This document shows positions 5,812 to 11,552 of a stretch of DNA of 11,552 bases, one piece after another. Location: positions 1-11,552 of the forward strand of contig JAGFXW010000051.1 of assembly GCA_017861495.1 (NCBI GenBank), written 5' to 3'. A program made the position numbers and the translations under genes. The stretch is from Bacillota bacterium. Lineage in GTDB: Bacteria > Bacillota_C > Negativicutes > CTSoil-072. Numbering within the stretch: position 1 is the stretch's first letter; each line of letters starts with the position of its first letter. The notes below the pieces were generated by a model, which searched no databases, was not told where the DNA came from, and saw only the letters and a program-made list of their open reading frames with translations.

Positions 5812-7050
5812 ATGGCAAAAAAATCTTCGCAAAAATGGACTGTACTATTGTTATTGGTAGTTGTTACTGCCGGCCTTTATTATTATGCAAGCCACAAGCG
5901 GGAGCAGGGAAGTAAGCCGTTGCCGCCGGCAATAGAGAAAACGGGTTCCGGAACTGTAATTGACTATACAGAAATGTCGGTTCGCCTGCATAATGCAGTA
6001 GACGGCCATCTGAAAACACAGGGAATATCGGTTGGCGAAAAAAAAGAAATTCAAAAGGAAACGCCCCGGCAAGGTACAGAAGGGTTAATCCGTTGGCGTA
6101 CTTGGCAGGTGCAGGCCGCCACGCCACAGGACATCCCAGTGGAAAAGCTGCGCCAATCATTGCAGGAAGCAGCGGCCAGGGTGGGCGGTGAAGTTTTAAA
6201 TTCGCAGGCGGATCATTATCAAGGACGGCCTGTAACCAGAATAGATGTTGGGTTTAAAGAAACATTGGCAGGAGATGCGATCACGATTATTACCGATCGG
6301 TTGTATATCAGCCTGGAAAAATCGTTGACGCCTGCTCCCCCCACTTCGCCGGCAACACCGGCGCCGCTGCCGGCCAGGCCGCCGGGCGCAGGTGCGCCGA
6401 TGGCCATCATTATTGATGATTTTGGTTACCAGGCGGAGCCTATTGAAATGTTCGCGGCGATTAACAGGCCAATTACTTTTTCGGTTCTTCCCTATCGCCA
6501 ATACAGTAGAACCGCGGCCGCCAAAGGTGTTAGTTCCGGGCATGAAGTGGTGCTGCATTTGCCGATGGAGCCAATGACGCTACCGGAACAAACCGAAAAA
6601 GATATGATCACTGTACAGATGAGCGATGCGCAAATTCAAGACATTGTTTTCAAGGCGCTTCAGTATACGCCGGAAGCGATTGGGGTCAATAACCATCAGG
6701 GATCGCGCGCGACTTCCGACCGGCGGGTAATGCAGGTGGTTTTGTCTGTATTGCGGGAGAAACAGATGTTTTTTGTAGACAGCCGGACCAGCGGGCAAAC
6801 CGTCGGAGCTGAGACTGCCCATCAGATGGGAACGCGCAGCGGTGAAAACGAATTGTTTCTCGACAATAGTTCGGATATTGGCTATATAAAAAATCAATTG
6901 CGAATAGCAGAACGAATGGCATTAAAAAATGGGAGCGTAACTGTGATTGGCCATGCAAGGATAAACACAGCCGCCGCAATACGGGAAATGATCCCTGAGC
7001 TTGAGGCAAATGGCATACGCTTGGTTTTTGTTTCGCAATTGGTTAGGTGA
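5812..7050 (+). CDS. Membrane-anchored divergent polysaccharide deacetylase (YibQ-like)
   Basis: This 412-residue protein has an N-terminal hydrophobic segment after a Lys-rich start (about residues 9-26), probably a signal anchor. A middle domain of unknown type (about 48-170) and a Pro/Ala-rich linker (173-196) lead to a C-terminal divergent polysaccharide deacetylase domain (about 197-411). The signatures are AIIIDDFGY (198-206), FSVLPY (223-228), HEVVLHLPMEP (244-254), GVNNHQGSRAT (291-301), FVDSRTS (321-327) and IGHAR (379-383). Asp202/Asp203 and His244, His249, His295 and His381 are candidate metal or catalytic residues. The family (YibQ/DUF610) is envelope-associated in Gram-negative bacteria, but its substrate is unknown. 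GGGAGTAACCAG upstream supports the start. The last codons overlap or abut the next gene, suggesting one transcript. The role on the periplasmic side is inferred. Confidence 0.9.
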   Translation: MAKKSSQKWTVLLLLVVVTAGLYYYASHKREQGSKPLPPAIEKTGSGTVIDYTEMSVRLHNAVDGHLKTQGISVGEKKEIQKETPRQGTEGLIRWRTWQVQAATPQDIPVEKLRQSLQEAAARVGGEVLNSQADHYQGRPVTRIDVGFKETLAGDAITIITDRLYISLEKSLTPAPPTSPATPAPLPARPPGAGAPMAIIIDDFGYQAEPIEMFAAINRPITFSVLPYRQYSRTAAAKGVSSGHEVVLHLPMEPMTLPEQTEKDMITVQMSDAQIQDIVFKALQYTPEAIGVNNHQGSRATSDRRVMQVVLSVLREKQMFFVDSRTSGQTVGAETAHQMGTRSGENELFLDNSSDIGYIKNQLRIAERMALKNGSVTVIGHARINTAAAIREMIPELEANGIRLVFVSQLVR

Positions 7051-7067
7051 TTCGAGGAGACTTGGGA

Positions 7068-7781
7068 ATGGACAAAATTGTACTGCTAGCTTTGATAATG
7101 GCCGGGCTGTTTTTTTCGCAACCGGCTGCGCCGGCTGAAGCTGCTGTTGGGTGGCTTAATCCATCGCAATTGCTGGCGGAAGAACAAAATATGCTGCTGT
7201 TAAAAGAAGTGTGGGACGCGCAAACCTTCGTTGAATTACGGGCAGGGCATGTTGTCGTTACCGATCAGGTTATGAATGAATTGCTGGCAGAGAATATAGC
7301 AGGAAGTCAAAAAATTACCGGGATTACTGTTACGTCCCGCGAGAATGGACAAGTTGAACTGGCAGTGGTTACGCCATCATTAGGCCGTGTTAAAATCATC
7401 GGCGTACTAGAGGAAATCCATCACGATGTAAATTCCTCTTCAATTACGTTTCGGGTTGTAAACAAGCATTTATTGGATAAGCCTATGGTATCATGGATTT
7501 TTTCCCGGCTCAGTTTGGCCATGTTGACCAAACTATATGGAAATCCTGTGGCAGGGACTGATGTGTTTGTCACAATGCAAGGCAATACGGTAACTGCTGA
7601 TTTTCATGATTATTTGCATACAACCCGAATTGGCCAGGTAAATTTGTTAGGCTATTGTCTGCTTGACGAGGTGCGGATAACCGGCGCGCAAACCAGGGCA
7701 GGATCCATCATTTTAGATACGAATCTCGCTATTACACCGGAACTGTCAGCTTTAATCCCTGCGTTTTTACAGGGGGGATGA
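7068..7781 (+). CDS. Exported protein of unknown function
   Basis: I recognise no family with confidence. The 237-residue product begins with a classical Sec signal peptide (MDK, a hydrophobic core to about residue 16, and a likely cleavage site APAEA-AV near residues 25-26). The mature part is rich in alternating hydrophobic strands. One example is ITGITVTSRENGQVELAVVT (83-102); a second strand-rich stretch lies at 108-132 and a third at 199-220. These suggest a beta-sheet lipid- or ligand-binding fold. I prefer ATG 7068 over the in-frame GTG 7047: CGAGGAGA (7053-7060) lies seven bases before it and the signal peptide starts there. It follows the deacetylase by 17 bp, so the two probably act in the same envelope process. 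Confidence 0.75.
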   Translation: MDKIVLLALIMAGLFFSQPAAPAEAAVGWLNPSQLLAEEQNMLLLKEVWDAQTFVELRAGHVVVTDQVMNELLAENIAGSQKITGITVTSRENGQVELAVVTPSLGRVKIIGVLEEIHHDVNSSSITFRVVNKHLLDKPMVSWIFSRLSLAMLTKLYGNPVAGTDVFVTMQGNTVTADFHDYLHTTRIGQVNLLGYCLLDEVRITGAQTRAGSIILDTNLAITPELSALIPAFLQGG

Positions 7782-7816
7782 AAAGCTGCGTTCTAGATGA
7801 AGGGAGGGAAAAACCA

Positions 7817-7993
7817 GTGGTTGAAAAACTAGAGTTGGAGCAGGTTGTCCTCACGCATAGTGTGGATCGTCGACTGACTTGTGCCGTTGCTCACCAAATC
7901 GCGGAACAATATGGTTGGACTTTGGCTGAAATCGGCGCCATGGCGGAAACCTTGAAAATTAAGATTAGTAAATGCCAGTTAGGATGTTTTTAA
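7817..7993 (+). CDS. Small conserved-looking Cys protein, unknown function
   Basis: This is a 58-residue product starting at GTG, with AGGGAGGG (7801-7808) eight bases upstream. The longer reading from ATG 7778 is in frame but has no spacing from its G run and would begin inside the stop of the previous gene. After an acidic N-terminus, the core runs LTCAVAHQIAEQYGWTLAEI and then a second helix ending KISKCQLGCF. The pattern looks like a compact helix-turn-helix-sized domain with Cys22 at the first helix and Cys53/Cys57 in a C-terminal CQLGC motif. I do not recognise a named family. Metal or Fe-S binding is possible but unproven. No terminator of convincing strength follows, though ACGA-TT-TCGT plus T (8028-8042) is a weak candidate. 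Confidence 0.65.
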   Translation: MVEKLELEQVVLTHSVDRRLTCAVAHQIAEQYGWTLAEIGAMAETLKIKISKCQLGCF

Positions 7994-8049
7994 GGATACC
8001 GGCAAGTATAAAATTTTATCTACATTACGATTTCGTTTTTCAATGAAAC

Positions 8050-8075
8050 AAATTTTATCTTTTTTGTGGTATACT
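8050..8075 (+). promoter_or_regulatory. Extended -10 promoter for glutamine synthetase, with upstream repeats
   Basis: TGGTATACT (8067-8075) gives a -10 hexamer TATACT with an extended TGn; no good -35 box stands at 17 bp. The start is predicted near 8082, leaving a leader of about 170 nt. The 11-bp sequence AAATTTTATCT occurs at 8050-8060 and again as a direct repeat at 8011-8021, within a palindrome ATAAAATTTTAT (8008-8019). These repeats could bind a regulator. A GlnR box (TGTNA-N7-TNACA) was looked for and not found. Confidence 0.6.
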
Positions 8076-8125
8076 AATTGTCAATAGGGCAGGGTTAAGA
8101 GAATATTTGCAAGCAATGATGAATT

Positions 8126-8180
8126 CCCGGCTATCTTAATGTTATTTTTATATTATTAATGATGGCTAGGGTTATTTTTG
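8126..8180 (+). promoter_or_regulatory. Hairpin with U-rich tail in the glutamine synthetase leader (possible attenuator)
   Basis: CCCGGCTATCTTAAT (8126-8140) can pair with ATTAATGATGGCTAGGG (8155-8171) through 15 pairs, including G-U, with two single-base bulges. The 14-nt loop is AT-rich. The stem is followed by TTATTTTTGCTTTT. A second, weaker fold involving GAACC/CCTTT (8189-8206) and AAAGGGTTC (8217-8225) lies before the ribosome binding site GAGGTGA (8241-8247). Attenuation of glutamine synthetase, for example by an ANTAR protein, is known in other bacteria; here it is only a possibility. Confidence 0.45.
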
Positions 8181-8253
8181 CTTTTGGCGAACCAATGCCT
8201 ACCTTTGCCTGAATTTAAAGGGTTCATAATAAATGCGAATGAGGTGACTGTTC

Positions 8254-10155
8254 ATGGTAAATGATTTACTGTATTTGATTCCGGCAGGACAGTACGGAAA
8301 AGAAGAATTGGTCAATTTACTAAAAGATCATCCGGAAATTAAATTTGCTTCCCTCGTGGGCGTCGATCTTGCCGGTAATGACACGGACGAGAAGATCCCC
8401 ATCAATTTGTTTATCAAAGACGTCGAGGAGTTTTACAGCGGCGGCGCAGTGCAAACCGACGGTTCTTCCGTTGTATTAACCGGACTTGCTACGTTGAATA
8501 ATGCAAAAGTCGATATGCTGGCTGATCCGGATGTAAATTGGTTTATCGATTACAACTTTGAACATATTGACGAGGAAACCGGCAAACCGGTTGGTACGCT
8601 TCGTATCCCTGCGTTCCTTGTTCACAATGGCCTTAGAGTTGATTCACGTTCGATTCTGGCGCAAAGTTTGGATTATGTGAAAGCGGAATTAATGGTGCTT
8701 TTCAAAAAATATCCACAAATTGCCGGCTTGGAACATATCAATATTGCCGATATCGAAGATATCATCTTCACCTCTGCAACCGAATTGGAATTCTGGGTAA
8801 AAACACCGGCAAACCAAGCGGAAGTTGCCGAATTGTCTGCTTCGCAGGTTTTACAGGAGCAATATTGGCAGCGGACCCGCGGTGAAGTCCGCACCGCTAT
8901 GGAACAAGCTCTTCTTGTGTTGAGCAAATATGGTCTTGAGCCTGAAATGGGTCATAAAGAGGTTGGCGGCGTAAAAGCGCAAATCGGTGAAAGCGGCCAT
9001 CTCAGTCATGTTATGGAGCAACTTGAAATTGACTGGCGGTTCTCAACCGGCGTGCAAACTGCCGACAATGAACTACAGGCTAGAATTATTATCAAGGAAG
9101 TATTTCGTGCCAACGGGTTGGAGGTAACATTCAAGGCGAAACCGATCATTGGGGTAGCTGGTAATGGCGAACATACTCATATTGGTCTTGCTGCTAAAAT
9201 GAAATCGGGCAAAGTAGTCAACTTGTTTGCGCCAAGCGATATGAAGAAAGATTTCTTAAGCGCCATTGGTTACGGCAGTATCATGGGTGTATTGAAAAAT
9301 TACGAAGTGATCAATCCGTTTATTTCTTCCACTAACGATTCGTTGAACCGGTTGAAACCCGGTTTCGAAGCGCCGGTTTGTATCGTTACGTCTCTCGGCC
9401 ATACTCCGGAAATTCCTTCCCGTAACCGGACCATATTGGCTGGCTTGGTGCGTGATATTAACAGTCCGATGGCTACCCGGTTTGAAGTTCGTTCGCCGAA
9501 TCCTTATACAAACACCTATGTTGCTTTGGCAACCATTTATCTCAGCGTATTGGACGGAATAAAGGCTGCTGTTGCTTCCGGGAAAACAACCAAAGGATTG
9601 GAAGCCGAGCTCTCCAAAGAACCAGGTGCTCAAGGGTTCTATTTGGAAACGGAAAGAGCATACCGCAGTGAGCATGATGTATTTGAAGATTATACTGCGG
9701 AAGAACGCAACCGCTTGTTTGGCGCTCCGCCGGCGACTGTGTGGGAAAATATGCAAAACCTTGGCAAGTATCCGGAAAAACTGGCTGTTCTTAAAGCCGG
9801 CAATGTACTTCGTCAAGAATTGATTGATGCGTTTGCTGCCGGTGCTTTGATCCGCTGGAAAACGGAACTGTTGAACCGCATTATTCCGGAAAATTTGGAA
9901 ATTGTAAAATCATGCGTACGTTTGCACAATGGAGAAGATGCAAGTGATTTGGATCTGTTCTACTGGGACAAAATCAACGCTCTTAAAAATCTTTTGGCCA
10001 AAGATTCAATTGCCAACAAGAGCATGTTTTCTTGCATCAAAGAAAGTATTGCTTCCGGAAACTTTGACTTAGTTTCTCAATTACAGGTGGACATGGCTGA
10101 TAAAATTGCTGAACTGCAAGCAACTTACGCTGCTTACAAGAAAAACATCCTGTAA
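8254..10155 (+). CDS. glnA: Divergent glutamine synthetase (633 residues)
   Basis: This enzyme should join ammonia to glutamate with ATP, the key ammonia-assimilation step in the cytoplasm. Recognisable glutamine synthetase motifs are TELEFW (176-181, equivalent to the metal-binding E-x-E), MGHKEVGG (232-239), GNGEHTHIGL (303-312, the conserved His region), NDSLNRLKPGFEAP (361-374) and FEVRSPNPYTNTYVALA (410-426). At 633 residues it is longer than classical GSI (about 450-470) and shorter than GSIII (about 700). It has an extra C-terminal helical part from about residue 500 to 633. I see no adenylylation motif of the NLYDLP type, so control by that route is unlikely. A strong GAGGTGA six bases upstream fixes the start. 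It is transcribed alone from its own promoter and ends at a strong terminator. No glnB, amtB or glutamate synthase gene is adjacent. Confidence 0.92.
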   Translation: MVNDLLYLIPAGQYGKEELVNLLKDHPEIKFASLVGVDLAGNDTDEKIPINLFIKDVEEFYSGGAVQTDGSSVVLTGLATLNNAKVDMLADPDVNWFIDYNFEHIDEETGKPVGTLRIPAFLVHNGLRVDSRSILAQSLDYVKAELMVLFKKYPQIAGLEHINIADIEDIIFTSATELEFWVKTPANQAEVAELSASQVLQEQYWQRTRGEVRTAMEQALLVLSKYGLEPEMGHKEVGGVKAQIGESGHLSHVMEQLEIDWRFSTGVQTADNELQARIIIKEVFRANGLEVTFKAKPIIGVAGNGEHTHIGLAAKMKSGKVVNLFAPSDMKKDFLSAIGYGSIMGVLKNYEVINPFISSTNDSLNRLKPGFEAPVCIVTSLGHTPEIPSRNRTILAGLVRDINSPMATRFEVRSPNPYTNTYVALATIYLSVLDGIKAAVASGKTTKGLEAELSKEPGAQGFYLETERAYRSEHDVFEDYTAEERNRLFGAPPATVWENMQNLGKYPEKLAVLKAGNVLRQELIDAFAAGALIRWKTELLNRIIPENLEIVKSCVRLHNGEDASDLDLFYWDKINALKNLLAKDSIANKSMFSCIKESIASGNFDLVSQLQVDMADKIAELQATYAAYKKNIL

Positions 10156-10188
10156 AAACCGGCAATCATGTGTTAATTGGTAATTTAT

Positions 10189-10242
10189 AAAAGTCCTTCA
10201 CGGAAGACGGGATTTCGATCCCATTTTGTGAAGGACTTTTTT
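10189..10242 (+). terminator. Two-tier terminator of glutamine synthetase
   Basis: The outer 13-bp perfect stem AAAAGTCCTTCAC (10189-10201) with GTGAAGGACTTTT (10228-10240) runs into a T tract. Nested inside it is a second hairpin, GGGAT-TTCG-ATCCC (10209-10222), with a stable UUCG tetraloop. Confidence 0.9.
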
Positions 10243-10243
10243 G

Positions 10244-10271
10244 TTGCTCCATACAATATTACATATATAAA
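10244..10271 (+). promoter_or_regulatory. Possible sigma-A promoter of the ABC transporter gene
   Basis: TTGCTC (10244-10249) and TATAAA (10266-10271) are separated by 16 bp. They lie between the glutamine synthetase terminator and the ABC gene. The -35 match is weak and the region is AT-rich, so this is tentative. Confidence 0.35.
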
Positions 10272-10321
10272 AGCCTGTCGCTTTGCTATCAGAGCCTTAT
10301 AACGACGGGAGGAAATTCTCC

Positions 10322-11552
10322 ATGGACAAGAATACACAGTTAGAAGTTTTGCAATCGTTTTTCGCTCGGAATTGGTTTTTCTATAGTTTGGGCGTTTTTT
10401 TGTTAATTGTCGTCGATCTTTTGCAGTTGGGAATTCCCCGGTTGATCGGTCAAGCGGTGGATGGTTTTTTGCTTCCGGGTGCGGATGCCTGGCGGCCATT
10501 GCGTTGGCTGTTGCTGCTTACCGTTTTGATTGCTTTGGTCCGTTATTTGTACCGGGAGTGCATCATGGGAACGACGCGAAGACTGGAATATTATTTGCGG
10601 CAGCGACTATTTTTTCACGCCTTGCGCCTGCCTCTTTCTTATTATGACGTACAAGGTCCGGGGAAATTAATGGCCTTGATGACGAACGACATTACAGCAG
10701 TTCGGGTAGCGGTTGGTTTGGGCACCATGTTGTTTGTGGATGCAATTATTATGGGATTTGCTTCAGTTGCCGTGATGGCGGCAAGTATCAACGCAGAGTT
10801 AACCTGGCGCTCCGTGTTGCCTCTGCCGGTTGTTTTGGCGGCAGCTTCTTTATTGGGCCGGACGATCCATAAGCGATTCCGGGCGGTACAGGAAAAATTC
10901 AGTGAACTGACGGAGTTTTCGCAGGAGATTTTTTCCGGCAGCCGTGTTATTAAAGGTTTTGCCGCGGAAAAAACGTTTATAGACCGTTTTTCCGCTCTGA
11001 GTGAGGAAAATGTAAAAACAAACATGGTATTGGCGCGGACGCAAGCGGTTTATATTCCATTGACTCATATTGCTCCGTTGGCTTGTTATGTGGCTGCCCT
11101 CTACAACGGAGGGAAAATGATGATGGACGGAATTGTTACAGTTGGTGAATTTACTGCATTTACCGGATATTTGGGATTAATCATCTGGCCGATCATGGGG
11201 ATTGGTTTTCTTATGAATATTGTACAGCGTGGCTCTGCTTCACTGTACCGAATATCTTCCTTATTGGCGGAGCCGCTATATGAAACGGAGCTGCCGGAAC
11301 AGGACTTGGCAGAAAAATTTTCAGTATCAGTTCCTACGATTGAATTTCGGCATTTGACTTTTTATTATCCGCAAATGGACGTTCCGGCGCTGCAAAATAT
11401 TTCTTTGTCAATCCCGGCAGGGTCTACGGTCGGGATTGTTGGGCGTACCGGATCGGGAAAATCGACTCTGCTTAAATTGTTATTGCGATTGTATGACCCG
11501 CCCGTGAACAGCATTTTCATCAACGATACGGAAATTCATGCAATCGATCATC
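10322..11552 (+). CDS. ABC exporter half-transporter (MdlA/YheI-like), 3' end beyond window
   Basis: The reading frame is open from ATG 10322 to the right edge (410 codons seen), so the gene is cut by the window and not broken. It encodes a type I exporter half-transporter. The N-terminal membrane domain spans about residues 18-300 (TM1 around 18-42, TM2 around 60-78, further segments later). It contains the TNDITAVR coupling region (121-128) and EIFSGSRVIKGFAAE, typical of this family. The ATPase domain begins near 338 (IEFRHLTFYYP), with Walker A GRTGSGKST at 374-382. The Q-loop, signature and Walker B lie outside. GGGAGG 7 bases or more upstream supports the start. Such genes often occur as adjacent pairs that form a heterodimer; a partner downstream is expected but not visible. 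The substrate cannot be told (drug or lipid export is usual). Confidence 0.92.
   Translation, partial: MDKNTQLEVLQSFFARNWFFYSLGVFLLIVVDLLQLGIPRLIGQAVDGFLLPGADAWRPLRWLLLLTVLIALVRYLYRECIMGTTRRLEYYLRQRLFFHALRLPLSYYDVQGPGKLMALMTNDITAVRVAVGLGTMLFVDAIIMGFASVAVMAASINAELTWRSVLPLPVVLAAASLLGRTIHKRFRAVQEKFSELTEFSQEIFSGSRVIKGFAAEKTFIDRFSALSEENVKTNMVLARTQAVYIPLTHIAPLACYVAALYNGGKMMMDGIVTVGEFTAFTGYLGLIIWPIMGIGFLMNIVQRGSASLYRISSLLAEPLYETELPEQDLAEKFSVSVPTIEFRHLTFYYPQMDVPALQNISLSIPAGSTVGIVGRTGSGKSTLLKLLLRLYDPPVNSIFINDTEIHAIDH

Noticed and set aside
7047..7067. GTG 7047 as the start of the exported protein
   Set aside because: It would put charged residues and the ribosome binding site itself in front of the signal peptide; ATG 7068 has correct spacing.
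7778..7816. ATG 7778 as the start of the small Cys protein
   Set aside because: The G run is directly adjacent, leaving no spacing, and the added residues do not extend the folded core; GTG 7817 follows a clear AGGGAGGG.
1..11552. CRISPR array, prophage, insertion sequence with transposase or defence island
   Set aside because: No regularly spaced repeats and no transposase, integrase, nuclease or toxin-antitoxin genes are visible on either strand.
10322..11552. The ABC transporter as a truncated pseudogene
   Set aside because: The frame stays open with intact motifs up to the right edge; it is cut only by the window boundary.

Overview
The window looks like chromosome of an anaerobic Bacillota (Firmicutes). 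It has strong GGAGG-type ribosome binding sites, U-tailed hairpin terminators, moderate GC and a sigma-54 activator of the PrpR type. A YibQ-like divergent polysaccharide deacetylase next to an exported protein, and a short repeat ending in TTTTTCAACAGACT, make me favour a diderm Negativicutes (Sporomusaceae-like) host. That placement is inference from gene content and memory, not from a search. No phage, transposase, CRISPR array or toxin-antitoxin system is visible.

Layout: (1) 1-424 holds a complete tRNA-Leu(UAA), its terminator, a 121-bp non-coding element with 17-bp perfect terminal inverted repeats beside a decayed partial copy, and a second terminator. (2) 425-4208 is a self-contained catabolic unit: a PrpR_N-PAS-AAA+-Fis sigma-54 activator with its own terminator, a near-consensus -24/-12 promoter, and large and small subunits of a UxaA/SuyAB-type (altronate dehydratase or sulfolactate sulfo-lyase superfamily) enzyme, closed by a strong terminator built from the same TTTTTCAACAGACT sequence. 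(3) 4317-5754 carries yjbQ, an overlapping DUF503 gene and a comB-type 2-phosphosulfolactate phosphatase. (4) 5812-7993 is an envelope-related set: a membrane-anchored divergent polysaccharide deacetylase, an exported protein of unknown function, and a 58-residue Cys-containing protein. (5) 7994-10242 is a 633-residue divergent glutamine synthetase with an extended -10 promoter, a structured leader of about 170 nt and a two-tier terminator. (6) 10322 to the right edge is the 5' part of a type I ABC exporter half-transporter.

How the genes work together: the activator at 425 very probably drives the two-subunit lyase/dehydratase from the sigma-54 promoter in response to a small carboxylic acid. 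The substrate is unknown. ComB makes sulfolactate in the coenzyme M pathway, and SuyAB, a member of the same superfamily as the encoded enzyme, cleaves sulfolactate. Their closeness is therefore suggestive, but a terminator separates them and the lyase family also includes sugar-acid dehydratases. The rest are housekeeping or envelope genes arranged head to tail; every gene lies on the + strand.

The items most worth a second look are the sigma-54/lyase unit, the repeat family, the glutamine synthetase leader and the small Cys protein. I see no clear-cut new defence or mobile system.
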